From UBA947 sp031550975 (GTDB taxonomy: Bacteria > Cyanobacteriota > Vampirovibrionia > Gastranaerophilales > Gastranaerophilaceae): a stretch of 64,000 nucleotides of DNA. Position 1 is the stretch's first letter; the number at the start of each line of letters is the position of its first letter. The DNA lies in NCBI GenBank assembly GCA_031550975.1, contig JAVBOC010000005.1:62001-126000 (forward strand), in the 5' to 3' direction. A program made the translations under genes and the position numbers. Below are positions 8,356-17,671 of the stretch, piece after piece. Under the pieces are notes generated by a model. The model was given only the letters and a program-made list of their open reading frames with translations, was not told the DNA's origin and made no database searches.

Positions 8356-9012
8356 ATGAAGATTCAAAATACTGCATCGCCGAGTTTCGGTACAAAAATA
8401 AATTTCATTAAATCTAGTAAATTTATTGATATATATTCTGCCCTCAAGCCAAGACCGATCGGTTATTCAGCAGGTGTCAAGCCGGATTTAATGACAAAAT
8501 CAGCTTTTACAAATGACATAATAACTTGCACAGGCGGAATTGTGAATTATGGTGAGAATTTCACATTATTTCATATTTTGCATTATTTGGGTGAATTTGT
8601 TCCTGAACAATTCATATCATCAAAAGCGATAAATATAGTCTTAATTGGAGCTGCAGAGAAAAAACCTAAATCGGGCAAATTCCAATCACAACCTTCAAAA
8701 CTCTTTGAAGTGGTAACTGAATATTTTTCTGAACATAACGACAATGTGTCCACTCTAAAGCATAGTGACTTGGCTAAATCCCATATTATGTACGCGCAGA
8801 AAACTGACACATTGTTTGTCTATACGGATCTTTGGCGCCTTTTAAAAGGAATAAATATTGTAGACAATGTGAATATGCTAAAGGAAGCTTTCACAGAAAT
8901 TTCTATCGCAAGATGCGACGATCTTCTCATTGATGGAGTCGAAGTCAAGCGCTCCGACTATCCAGAGCTTTTTAAGCCCCCAGCGATAAGCGAACTTGTA
9001 GCGTTTGTATGA
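8356..9012 (+). CDS. FG-motif protein, tandem paralogue 2
   Basis: A 218-residue paralogue of the preceding gene, starting MKIQNTASPSFGTKINFIK. The conserved blocks (PDLM, LIGAAE, STLKHS, DTLFVYT, PELF) keep their order, with small insertions. The C-terminal ~12 residues extend beyond the first paralogue. No ribosome site of normal strength is seen before the ATG, so translation may be coupled to the first paralogue. It converges on carB with only 17 bases between stops. Function unknown. Confidence 0.72.
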   Translation: MKIQNTASPSFGTKINFIKSSKFIDIYSALKPRPIGYSAGVKPDLMTKSAFTNDIITCTGGIVNYGENFTLFHILHYLGEFVPEQFISSKAINIVLIGAAEKKPKSGKFQSQPSKLFEVVTEYFSEHNDNVSTLKHSDLAKSHIMYAQKTDTLFVYTDLWRLLKGINIVDNVNMLKEAFTEISIARCDDLLIDGVEVKRSDYPELFKPPAISELVAFV

Positions 9013-9029
9013 GCCACTCAAACCCATTC

Positions 9030-12000
9030 CTAGGCTTTGCAAAGACTCTTGGAACGGTATTTGTCGATGCTTTTGTATTCTAAGCTCGAGTTTTTGACGT
9101 GATAGCTGAGCGCTTTTAAATACGCCGCGGCGGTGTCAACCGAGGTGAAGCACGGAGTTGAGTAGATTTCTGAAAGCGTTCTTATCATAAACCCTCTGTT
9201 CTCAGAGCCCGCACGGTTGGTGCTTGAGTTTGTCGTCGGAGTGTTGATGATGAACGCGAGCTGACGTCTTTTCATGTGCTCTTGCATTCTTTCAATATCG
9301 AAATTCTCGATTTCTTTTGAATCAATGCCATTGTCTTCAAGGAATTTGTGTGTTCCTGTTGTTGAAACGATTCTGTAGCCAAGAGAATTTATCATCCTTG
9401 CTACATCCAGCGCCTGTGGTTTTGTATGATCGTTTAGAGAAAGCATAACATCCCCGCGGGTTTCCGGGAAATGGTAACCTGCTGCTAAGAACCCTTTGAT
9501 AAGCGCTTTTTCGTAAACATAATCCACCCCGAGAACTTCGCCTGTTGATTTCATTTCAGGCGCAAGCGCAGGATCAATTCGGTTGAGTTTTTGGAACGAG
9601 AACACTGGAACTTTTACGCATACAAGGTCAGTCGTTGGTTGCAAGCCCGGCTTGTAACCCTGTTCACGAATGGATTTACCCATAATTGCATTTATTGCAA
9701 TATCTGTCATCGGAATAGAAGTTACTTTACTCATAATCGGTACAGTACGCGATGCGCGCGGGTTAACTTCAATAATGTATGCAATATCGTCTTTTAAGAC
9801 AAACTGGATATTGAATAATCCTTTAATTTGCAGTTTCTTCGCGATTTTTTGTGCGTAATCAACGACATCATCAATGACTTTTTGTTTGATATTTTGCGTC
9901 GGATAAATCGCCATGCTATCACCCGAGTGAACCCCTGCACGCTCAATGTGCTCAGTGATTCCGGGGATAATAACGTCTTCGCCGTCGCTGATTGCATCGA
10001 GTTCAAGCTCTTTGCCTTCAATATATTGGTCGATTAACACAGGGTGTTCATCAGAGAATTGAAGTGCGGATTTGAAGTAGGTCAAAAGTTCGTTTTCATC
10101 ATAAACAACCTGCATTCCGCGGCCGCCAATTACATAAGACGGACGAACAAGCAGCGGGAAGCCAAATTCCTGTGATGCTTTAATAGCTTCATCAGTTGTT
10201 CTGACAGCCTTTCCTTTTGGCTGCGGGATGTTTAATTCCTGCAGCAATGCTTCAAAAAGTTTTCTGTCTTCTGCGATGTTTGTACTCTCAAGCGAAGTCC
10301 CAAGGATTTTCACCCCTTGTTTTGCAAGCTGCGGAGCAAGGTTAATCGCTGTTTGACCGCCGAATTGAACCATAACGCCAAGCGGATTTTCGCGCTTGAT
10401 TATATTCATCACGTTTTCAATATTCATCGGTTCAAAGAATAATTTGTCCGCTACATCAAAATCGGTCGAAAGCGTTTCAGGGTTGGAATTTACAATTAAT
10501 GATTTGTAGCCGTTTTTCTTAATCGCCCAGGCCGCGTGTACGCAGCAGTAATCAAACTCAATCCCTTGCCCGATACGGATTGGACCGGAACCCAGGATGA
10601 GGATTTTGTCTGATGATTTATCTTCGTCAACATGTTCGTCAGTTTCGTTGTAAGCCGAATAGTAGTAAGGCGTGTATGCCTCAAACTCACCCGCGCAGGT
10701 GTCAACGACTTTAAATGACGCGTTAATTTGGTTGACTTTGCGTAGATGCTCAACTTCTTTTAAAGTTTTACGCGAGAAAACAGCGATCTCTGTATCCAAA
10801 AACCCGTTTTCTTTTGCTTCCAAATAAAGCGCTGGCGTGAGCGGGCCTTTTTTTAACCTGTGTTCAAAGTCGCACAGTTTCTTGATTTTAGCGATAAACC
10901 ACGGGTCGATTTTTGTGATTTTGTTAATTTCGGAAATACTTATCCCGCGTTTTAAAGCTTCAGCCAGTCTGAAGATTCTGCGGTCATCTTGTACGGCAAG
11001 AATCGCCTTTAATTCTTCGTCAGAAAAATCAGAATAGGTCTTGAAATAAAGCCCCGTGTTTTTACTTTCAATAGCTGTAATGGCTTTTTTGAACGAGCTT
11101 TCAAATGTTCTGCCGATTGCCATAACTTCGCCGGTTGCTTTCATTTTAGTGCCTAGAATTCTGTCCCCTTGCGCGAATTTATCGAATGGCCATTTCGGAA
11201 TTTTCGTTACAACATAGTCGATTGCCGGCTCAAATGCCGCGACTGTTTTTTCTGTAATCGCGTTTTTAATTTCATGCAAATGGTAGCCCAGCGCGATTTT
11301 AGCGGTAACTTTCGCAATCGGATAGCCTGTCGCTTTTGATGCAAGCGCAGACGAACGGCTCACACGAGGGTTAACCTCGATTACATAATATTGGTTGCTC
11401 TTGGTATCAAGCGCATATTGTACGTTACAGCCGCCCGCGATTTTTAGTGCGCGGATGATTTTTGCTGCAGAAGTCTTAAACATCTGACATTCTTTTGCGG
11501 TAAGCGTTTGCGTTGGTGCCACAACGAAGCTGTCCCCCGTGTGAACCCCAATCGGGTCAATGTTTTCCATATTGCAAATCGTGATGCAGGTGTCGTTTCC
11601 ATCGCGCATAACTTCGTATTCAATCTCTTTGTAGCCCGCGATACTTTTTTCCACAAGCACCTGAGAAATCGGGCTGCGCAACAAACCCGTATGAACGATT
11701 TCTTCCAGCTCACGATTGTTAGACGCGATTCCACCGCCAGAGCCGCCCATAGTGTATGCCGGACGGATGATTACAGGGAATCCGATTTCTTTAACAAAAG
11801 ACTGTGCTTCCTCAAGACATGACGCGATAATGCTCTCAGGAATTGGTTCGCCGATTTCGTCCATCAAATTCTTAAACAACTCACGGTCTTCGGCTTTTTT
11901 AATCGCCTCAACCTCTGTTCCCAAAAGCTTCACGTTATATTTGTCTAAAATACCGAGTTCGTGAAGTTCGACTGCTAAATTCAGACCTGTTTGACCGCCA

Positions 12001-12314
12001 AGTGACGCCATAAGCCCGTCAGGACGTTCGTTTTTAATAATGTCTTCCAAGACTTCCGGCATAAGCGGTTCAAGATAAACCTTGTCGGCGATGTCTTCGT
12101 CAGTCATAATCGTTGCGGGGTTGGAGTTGACCAATACTACCTCGACGCCTTCTTCCTTGAGCGCTCGGCAGGCTTGTACTCCGGCATAATCAAATTCCGC
12201 CGCTTGACCTATTATAATTGGCCCTGAGCCGATTACTAAAACCTTCTTTATCTTTTCTCTTAACTCAGCTCTGGTTGCATTTTCTGAATTTTCGTTAGTT
12301 GTATTCTTTGGCAT
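9030..12314 (-). CDS. carB: Carbamoyl-phosphate synthase large subunit
   Basis: Makes carbamoyl phosphate from bicarbonate, ammonia and two ATP for pyrimidine and arginine synthesis. At 1,094 residues it has the expected two ATP-grasp halves: one beginning near VLVIGSGPIIIGQAAEFDY (residues ~25-43) and the second near ILILGSGPIRIGQGIEFDY (residues ~570), each followed by EVNPR(V/A)SR. The C-terminal ~140 residues are the MGS-like regulatory domain. It is the last gene of the pyrimidine operon and follows the pyrF-carA fusion by 16 bases. Its start has a GGAAGAAATT ribosome site. Nothing in it looks damaged. Confidence 0.97.
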   Translation of the reverse strand: MPKNTTNENSENATRAELREKIKKVLVIGSGPIIIGQAAEFDYAGVQACRALKEEGVEVVLVNSNPATIMTDEDIADKVYLEPLMPEVLEDIIKNERPDGLMASLGGQTGLNLAVELHELGILDKYNVKLLGTEVEAIKKAEDRELFKNLMDEIGEPIPESIIASCLEEAQSFVKEIGFPVIIRPAYTMGGSGGGIASNNRELEEIVHTGLLRSPISQVLVEKSIAGYKEIEYEVMRDGNDTCITICNMENIDPIGVHTGDSFVVAPTQTLTAKECQMFKTSAAKIIRALKIAGGCNVQYALDTKSNQYYVIEVNPRVSRSSALASKATGYPIAKVTAKIALGYHLHEIKNAITEKTVAAFEPAIDYVVTKIPKWPFDKFAQGDRILGTKMKATGEVMAIGRTFESSFKKAITAIESKNTGLYFKTYSDFSDEELKAILAVQDDRRIFRLAEALKRGISISEINKITKIDPWFIAKIKKLCDFEHRLKKGPLTPALYLEAKENGFLDTEIAVFSRKTLKEVEHLRKVNQINASFKVVDTCAGEFEAYTPYYYSAYNETDEHVDEDKSSDKILILGSGPIRIGQGIEFDYCCVHAAWAIKKNGYKSLIVNSNPETLSTDFDVADKLFFEPMNIENVMNIIKRENPLGVMVQFGGQTAINLAPQLAKQGVKILGTSLESTNIAEDRKLFEALLQELNIPQPKGKAVRTTDEAIKASQEFGFPLLVRPSYVIGGRGMQVVYDENELLTYFKSALQFSDEHPVLIDQYIEGKELELDAISDGEDVIIPGITEHIERAGVHSGDSMAIYPTQNIKQKVIDDVVDYAQKIAKKLQIKGLFNIQFVLKDDIAYIIEVNPRASRTVPIMSKVTSIPMTDIAINAIMGKSIREQGYKPGLQPTTDLVCVKVPVFSFQKLNRIDPALAPEMKSTGEVLGVDYVYEKALIKGFLAAGYHFPETRGDVMLSLNDHTKPQALDVARMINSLGYRIVSTTGTHKFLEDNGIDSKEIENFDIERMQEHMKRRQLAFIINTPTTNSSTNRAGSENRGFMIRTLSEIYSTPCFTSVDTAAAYLKALSYHVKNSSLEYKSIDKYRSKSLCKA

Positions 12315-12330
12315 AATTTCTTCCTTACTT

Positions 12331-14184
12331 TTATCTTGTCTGGGTTAACCTACTATTTACCGCTGCCCCTATCCATTTTCTAAATACTTCGTTTACTTCA
12401 ACCATTTCGTCTGTTGATTCAGGCGAGAATTGAACCGCTTCGACTTTTAATTCTTCACAGCGGAAACCCTCCACTGTGCTATCATTGAGGTTTTTGTAAG
12501 TTACTTTTACATTCCTTGGCAGCGAGCTTTCCTCCACCGCGTAGCAATGTTCTTGCGATGTGATTATGACTTTGTTAGTTTCTAAGTTGATAATCGGGTG
12601 GTTCCCCCCGCGATGGCCTGATTTTAATTTCTGAGTTTTTGCGCCCAATGCGATACTCAAAACCTGATGCCCTAAGCAAATTCCGTAGACCGGAAGCTTG
12701 CCCAAAAGCCCTTTTGCACAATCAATTGCACCGACTGCATTCTGTGGGTTTCCCGGCCCGTTTGAGAATACGACCGAATCAAAGTTCCCTTTTAAAATCT
12801 CGTCAGATTTGGTGTTTGATGGGAAGACTGTGGTATTCCAGCCCATTTTAGCAAAGTTATTTATAATACTTCTTTTGGTGCCTAAATCTATAATTGCGAG
12901 GTTAGCTAGAGTCGCACCAGTGGAAGATCCTGAATCAAGTTCAGGATGACAAGAAGATGCTTTAAGTGCAACGTCGCTCGGCATTTTCCACTCGCTCAAT
13001 TTTGTGCGAAGCTCGTTGGTGATTTCTTCTGTGGTTACAACGCATCCTATTGCGCCATTTTCGCGAATAATCTCAGCAATTGCGCGCGTGTCGATATTTT
13101 TTATCCCCACGACCTTGTTTTCCTTTAAGTAACTGTCAAGGTTTTTGACGCTCTGATAGTGGCTTTCATAGTCACAAGCGCTTTTTACTATAAACCCGGT
13201 CGGGTGTACGCGGTCGCTTTCAAAATCGTTGTCGTTAATGCCGGAATTGCCGATTTCAGGATAGGTCATAACAACGACCTGTTGGCTGTACGACGGATCG
13301 GTTAAAACCTCCTGATAGCCTGCCATTGAAGTGTTAAATACCATTTCCCCAAACGAGGTTCCTGATGCACCGAAGCTCTCGCCCTCAAAAATCATTCCGT
13401 TGTTGAGTAAAACTCTTGCAGGCTTGGCATAAGTCATTTTAAACGGCTCTTTGTTAAGCGCCTCATCGATTTCAGCGTAAATCTTTTGCATCGCTTCTAA
13501 TCTGTTAGCAGCGCTTGTAACCGCGCGGCCGATAACAAGGTAATCAGCGCCTTCTTCAATCGCTAATTTCGGTGTCGCAAGACGTTTCTGGTCGTCTTTT
13601 GCTGACCATTCAGGACGAATCCCCGGGCAAAGCACTTTAAAATCTTCTCCGCAAGCCTCTTTAATTTTTCTTGCTTCAAAAACACTTGCCACAACCCCTG
13701 TTAAGCCAGAGGCTTTTGCGAGCTTAGCCAATTTTAATGCATAAGAATTTACGTTGTGCTCGATTTCAAGTTCCTCGTTTAAGGTTTCGTTGCTAATGCT
13801 GGTTAAGACTGTTACTGCAAGCACAATCGGTTCTTTGCGCCCGAGTTCTGCTGCGGCTTTGCGCGCTGCGTTCATTGATTGAACCATCATTTCCTTGCCG
13901 CCGAGTGCGTGAAGATTGTAGAAACTCGCACCTTTTTTCACGACGTTTTCAGACGCTTTGGCAACCGTATTCGGTATGTCCATAAATTTTACATCCAAGA
14001 AATAATCCGCTCCGACTTCGTCCATAAACTCAAACAACTCACTGCCGTTGGAGGTATAAAACTGAAGTCCGACTTTGAAAACGCCGACGTAGTCTTTGAG
14101 TTCGCGCACAAGCTCTTTTGCCTGCTCAATGGTATCAACGTCTAGCGCGAGCACTATTTTTTCTTTTATTTTTGGATTAATCAT
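12331..14184 (-). CDS. PyrF-CarA fusion: OMP decarboxylase plus carbamoyl-phosphate synthase small subunit
   Basis: One uninterrupted frame of 617 residues joins two pathway enzymes. Residues ~1-240 are orotidine-5'-phosphate decarboxylase (LALDVDT near the start and the catalytic FLDVKFMDIPNTV). Residues ~250-617 are CarA: the N-terminal CPSase domain (GYQEVLTDPSYS, VGIKNIDTRA) and a class I glutaminase with nucleophile Cys in YGICLGHQ. The glutaminase His is missing: the usual QYHPE is QFSPE, with Ser at residue 587 (codon 12424-12426). A repeat-derived stretch, CHPELDSGS, lies near residues 410-420 between the two CarA domains. Start 14184 is chosen for its AAGGAAAA ribosome site over the GTG at 14205. 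Ammonia-dependent CPSase activity is inferred. Confidence 0.92.
   Translation of the reverse strand: MINPKIKEKIVLALDVDTIEQAKELVRELKDYVGVFKVGLQFYTSNGSELFEFMDEVGADYFLDVKFMDIPNTVAKASENVVKKGASFYNLHALGGKEMMVQSMNAARKAAAELGRKEPIVLAVTVLTSISNETLNEELEIEHNVNSYALKLAKLAKASGLTGVVASVFEARKIKEACGEDFKVLCPGIRPEWSAKDDQKRLATPKLAIEEGADYLVIGRAVTSAANRLEAMQKIYAEIDEALNKEPFKMTYAKPARVLLNNGMIFEGESFGASGTSFGEMVFNTSMAGYQEVLTDPSYSQQVVVMTYPEIGNSGINDNDFESDRVHPTGFIVKSACDYESHYQSVKNLDSYLKENKVVGIKNIDTRAIAEIIRENGAIGCVVTTEEITNELRTKLSEWKMPSDVALKASSCHPELDSGSSTGATLANLAIIDLGTKRSIINNFAKMGWNTTVFPSNTKSDEILKGNFDSVVFSNGPGNPQNAVGAIDCAKGLLGKLPVYGICLGHQVLSIALGAKTQKLKSGHRGGNHPIINLETNKVIITSQEHCYAVEESSLPRNVKVTYKNLNDSTVEGFRCEELKVEAVQFSPESTDEMVEVNEVFRKWIGAAVNSRLTQTR
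12926..12950 (-). repeat. Palindromic repeat R4 inside the CarA coding region
   Basis: ATCCTGAA-TCAAG-TTCAGGAT inverted repeat with flanking GTCAT, in frame within pyrF-carA. The same sequence type lies between groEL and groES (62481-62509). It encodes CHPELDSGS, a translation typical of this repeat type. Confidence 0.7.
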
Positions 14185-14310
14185 TTTTATTTTCCTTTTT
14201 TTCACTATTTCAAGTTAGTCTTTGTATAGCCGCCTTTTAATTGTCCTTATGTTGTTTTTCTGGGTCTTTTATATCGGCTTTTGATAACTTTTTTCATCTG
14301 TTTTGTTTTT

Positions 14311-15342
14311 CTAAATAACCTCAATGCATTTGCCAGTGAGGCGCAATCCCTCAAACGGAGAGAGTTTACACTTGGTTTTAAAATCCGCTGCGCGGACTGT
14401 CCACTCGAGATTTTCGTCGATTAATGTAAAACTATTTACCTCAACGCCAAGAATTTTTGCCGGATTGGTTGACATTTTTTCTACAAGTTCATCGAGTGTA
14501 AGGTATCCGGGCTTCACTAAATAAGTGTTTCCAAGCGCGAAAGCAGTTTCAAACCCCGCGATTCCCATCGGCGCCTGCGCCCAAGGAAGATTCTTTTCCT
14601 CAATTGTGTGCGGCGCGTGGTCGGTTGCAATTACGTCAATCGTACCGTCTTTGAGTGCCTCTATTACCGCCTCAATGTCTTGCGCATCACGCAATGGCGG
14701 GTTTACTTTAAATCTGGCATCGGATTTATCGACTTTGAGATTTGGCACAAAATAATGCGGCGCGGTTTCACAAGTGAGAGTCGGGATCTCTTTTTTTGCC
14801 TGACGAATTAAATCCAGCGAACGCTTGGTCGACACATGCGCAAAATGATACCGGCAACCCGGAACATTGCGCAAAACTTCTAATTCGCGTGCGGTTGCCA
14901 CGTCTTCGGAAAATTTGTGCGTGTCACGAATTGAACCATCTTCTGCGTGTGAAATTAATAAAACACCGAGTTCTTTTGCCATCATCATCGCGTCATAGAG
15001 CATTTTCATATCTTCAACCGGTCTGCCATCATCAGAAAACGCGATAGCCCCCGCGTCCTTCAGTGCTTTCATATCGGTTAATTCCTTGCCCTGCAATCCT
15101 TTAGTAATGGCACATATAGGCCGAACATCCACGCCGGTATTTTTTGATTTGTCCAGGACATATTTTAAAGTTTCCAGGTTGTCGTTGACTGGATTTGTGT
15201 TCGCCATCGGACAAATTATCCCGAATCCTCCGGCAAGAGCGGACGCGCAGCCGGTTTCAATTGTTTCTTTCTGTTCAAACCCCGGTTCGCGCAAATGACA
15301 GTGCATATCAACAAATGCCGGGACTTTTTTTATGTCAGACAC
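14311..15342 (-). CDS. pyrC: Dihydroorotase
   Basis: Zinc amidohydrolase that closes N-carbamoyl-aspartate to dihydroorotate. Metal and substrate motifs are DMHCHLREPG near residues 12-21, FSDDGRP near 101-107, HFAHVSTKRS, and IATDHAPHT near residue 237. At 343 residues it is shorter than most class I enzymes, because the N-terminal beta-sandwich strands before the first metal motif and much of the C-terminal sandwich are absent. The GTG start is supported by a GGAGGTGCTTA ribosome site; it overlaps the end of pyrB by eight bases, so translation is probably coupled. The 105 bases between it and pyrF-carA show no gene beyond a 16-codon basic frame. Confidence 0.93.
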   Translation of the reverse strand: MSDIKKVPAFVDMHCHLREPGFEQKETIETGCASALAGGFGIICPMANTNPVNDNLETLKYVLDKSKNTGVDVRPICAITKGLQGKELTDMKALKDAGAIAFSDDGRPVEDMKMLYDAMMMAKELGVLLISHAEDGSIRDTHKFSEDVATARELEVLRNVPGCRYHFAHVSTKRSLDLIRQAKKEIPTLTCETAPHYFVPNLKVDKSDARFKVNPPLRDAQDIEAVIEALKDGTIDVIATDHAPHTIEEKNLPWAQAPMGIAGFETAFALGNTYLVKPGYLTLDELVEKMSTNPAKILGVEVNSFTLIDENLEWTVRAADFKTKCKLSPFEGLRLTGKCIEVI

Positions 15343-16198
15343 TAAGCACCTCCTGCAAAACTGCCATGCGAACGTAAGTGCCGTTGCGTGCTTGTTCTAA
15401 AATAATTTCGCCTTTCTTGCTATCGAGTAATTCGGATGAGATTTCAACATCACGATTGACCGGTCCAGGGTGCATCAAAATTGCGTTCGGAGCATATTTT
15501 TCCAGTTTTTCGCTATTTAAGCCAAAGGCTTCGACATAATCTTCAAACGAATAATCAAGTTTTTCGTGGCGTTCGCGTTGCGCGCGCAGCATCATTACAA
15601 CGTCAGAATCTTTAATTGCTTCGGCTAAATTGTCGTGCCAGATTACGTTTTTAATTGTTTCATCCATAAAATATTTTGGCGCACAAAGATGGACATCGGT
15701 ACCAAACAGGTTCAGCAATTCAATGTTGGATTTTGCTACACGGCTGTGTTTGATGTCGCCTACTATTGTAATTTTTTTTCCTTCAATGTCGCCGAGTTTT
15801 TCGGTTATTGTCATATAATCAAGCAGTGCCTGAGTTGGGTGGCTCAGGTTCCCTTCACCAGCGTCAACGAGTTTAATCGGGTATTTTAATTCCGCTCTGG
15901 TGCGTTCTAACAAACCGTTTTCGCCGCTGCGGATTACAACAGCGTCAACCCCAATAAAATAAAGGTTGTGCAGGGTGTCGACCAGAGTTTCACCTTTTGA
16001 GAACGAGGATTTTGAAGCTTCAAAATCCAAAACGTGGAGTCCGAGGCGTTTCCCTGCCAACTCGAACGAGCATTTTGTGCGGGTAGAGTTTTCCAAAAAC
16101 ATCATCGCAACGGTTTTGCCGGCAACGGAGGAGACTAATTTACCTGACTTGAAGGCCTTTGCGTTTTCTATGATGTTTTGAACGTACACTTTATCCAA
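15335..16198 (-). CDS. pyrB: Aspartate carbamoyltransferase catalytic subunit
   Basis: Transfers the carbamoyl group to aspartate. Motifs are FLENSTRTKCSFE (carbamoyl-phosphate loop), NLSHPTQALLDYMT, and the C-terminal MHPGPVNRDVE with HPGP(V/I)NR typical of the aspartate site. At 287 residues it is about 15-20 shorter at the N-terminus than usual, missing the first helix. The start is a TTG with a strong GGAGGT ribosome site lying inside the end of pyrE; the genes overlap by eight bases. No pyrI regulatory subunit is present in the window. Confidence 0.93.
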   Translation of the reverse strand: MDKVYVQNIIENAKAFKSGKLVSSVAGKTVAMMFLENSTRTKCSFELAGKRLGLHVLDFEASKSSFSKGETLVDTLHNLYFIGVDAVVIRSGENGLLERTRAELKYPIKLVDAGEGNLSHPTQALLDYMTITEKLGDIEGKKITIVGDIKHSRVAKSNIELLNLFGTDVHLCAPKYFMDETIKNVIWHDNLAEAIKDSDVVMMLRAQRERHEKLDYSFEDYVEAFGLNSEKLEKYAPNAILMHPGPVNRDVEISSELLDSKKGEIILEQARNGTYVRMAVLQEVLSV

Positions 16199-16766
16199 CT
16201 TTGACCTCCACGCGGCTGCCCGGCTTAACCAATGGCAAGCCCTGTGCGCATAGCGGACACTCTGACGGGTCGTAGGTTACCGGGTCGATTTGCAATAATG
16301 ATTGGATGTTTAAATCGGTCTTTCCGCAGGTTCTGTCAACGATACAGCCAACAGCAACGACTTCGGCTTCAAACGGTTTTAGCGCTTCGATGGTTTCGTA
16401 AATCGTGCGAGCGGTCGTGATTACGTCTTCAATTATAACCACTTTTTCGCCTTTTTTGAGTGAATATCCGCGACGAAGTTCTAGGTTGCCGTCTTTTCTT
16501 TCAACAAAAAGGTTGCGTTTTTTAGCTTGCTTTGCGGTTTCGTAGCCGATAATGACTGCGCCGATTGCAGGTGATACAACGGTGTCAAATTCAATGCCCT
16601 CAAGTTTTTTTGCTAACGCGCTCCCGATTTTTTCAGTCAAATCTGGGTATTGGTATAATTTTGCGCATTGAAAATAAATATCCGAGTGCAGTCCCGAAGT
16701 CAGGCAAAAATGCCCGTTTAGCACCCCTTCTGCTTGTTTTAATAACTCTAATATGTTCTCGCTCAT
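16191..16766 (-). CDS. pyrE: Orotate phosphoribosyltransferase
   Basis: Adds ribose-5-phosphate from PRPP to orotate to give OMP. The PRPP-binding loop is VVIIEDVITTART near residues 108-120, and the lid region has RKDGNLELRRGYSLKKG. At 191 residues it matches the branch of PyrE that ends in a CPLCAQGLPLVKPGSR-like tail, here YDPSECPLCAQGLPLV. The gene overlaps pyrD by four bases and pyrB by eight, so translation is coupled along the operon. Confidence 0.93.
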   Translation of the reverse strand: MSENILELLKQAEGVLNGHFCLTSGLHSDIYFQCAKLYQYPDLTEKIGSALAKKLEGIEFDTVVSPAIGAVIIGYETAKQAKKRNLFVERKDGNLELRRGYSLKKGEKVVIIEDVITTARTIYETIEALKPFEAEVVAVGCIVDRTCGKTDLNIQSLLQIDPVTYDPSECPLCAQGLPLVKPGSRVEVKVG

Positions 16767-17671
16767 ATCTGTTCCTTCCTTAAACTACGTTTTAATTCAT
16801 CAAGTGTTGCAAAACCATTGTCTTGTATAAATTCGTGCAATTCGCAAACTAAATTTTCGCAAATGTTCGGGTGGGTGAAATTCGCCGTCCCGATTTGAAC
16901 TGCTTCTGCACCAACCGCTAAAAATTCTAAGACGTCGTCCAGGCTGTAAATTCCGCCCATACCCACAACAGGGATGTCGACGGCCTTAACCAACCTTTCG
17001 ACTGCGCCCAGTGCAATCGGTTTAATAGCACGCCCGGACAAGCCGCCGCGCACAAATTCTTTTTTAAATTCACCGTTGACAAAGTTCAATTTTAATCCGA
17101 GCGCTTTAACCGTGTTAATCGCCGAAATCGCGTTCGCGCCGGCTTTTTGCGCAGCGACTGCGATTTTTTCGATTGAAGTTACATTTGGCGTGAGTTTTGC
17201 CATCAAGTGCCCGCTGTAGTTTTCTCTAACTTGCGAAACGAGCGAATACAATGCGTCTTCGTCTGTTCCAAATTCTAAGCACCCGGATTTTACGTTCGGG
17301 CAAGAGAGGTTCAATTCAATTGCTTTTATTTTGTTTTCGTTGCAGATCTTCGCGAGTGTCGTGTATTCTTCGACTGTCGAAGCCGCGATGTTCACGATGA
17401 TTGATGCATCTGTTGGCTGACAGATTTCCAGGTATTTTTCAATCCCCATATTTTCAAGCCCGATTGAATTAATCAACCCACATTCGGTTTCAAATATGCG
17501 TTGCCAATCGTTTCCCGGGCGCGGAGCGAGCGAAATTGCCTTTGTTACAACCGCTCCGATTTTTTCAACATTGCAAAAAACTCCGAATTCGTTGTTATAA
17601 CCATAAGTTCCAGAAGCCGCGATAATCGGGTTTTGCAGGATAAGACCGTTTAAATTAACTTGCATTACCAT
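16763..17671 (-). CDS. pyrD: Dihydroorotate dehydrogenase class 1B, catalytic subunit
   Basis: FMN enzyme oxidising dihydroorotate to orotate, coupled to NAD through PyrK. The 302-residue length suits class 1B. Motifs include NPIIAASGTYGY, the active-site Cys region ELNLSCPNVKSG, and the FMN phosphate-binding VVGMGGIYSLDD and AVQIGTANFT. The partner gene pyrK is directly upstream and overlaps it, which fixes the class. The catalytic base Cys is present in LSCPNV. Confidence 0.94.
   Translation of the reverse strand: MVMQVNLNGLILQNPIIAASGTYGYNNEFGVFCNVEKIGAVVTKAISLAPRPGNDWQRIFETECGLINSIGLENMGIEKYLEICQPTDASIIVNIAASTVEEYTTLAKICNENKIKAIELNLSCPNVKSGCLEFGTDEDALYSLVSQVRENYSGHLMAKLTPNVTSIEKIAVAAQKAGANAISAINTVKALGLKLNFVNGEFKKEFVRGGLSGRAIKPIALGAVERLVKAVDIPVVGMGGIYSLDDVLEFLAVGAEAVQIGTANFTHPNICENLVCELHEFIQDNGFATLDELKRSLRKEQI

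Noticed and set aside
14206..14310. 16-codon basic frame between pyrC and pyrF-carA
   Set aside because: Very short, no ribosome site; most likely chance in AT-rich spacer.
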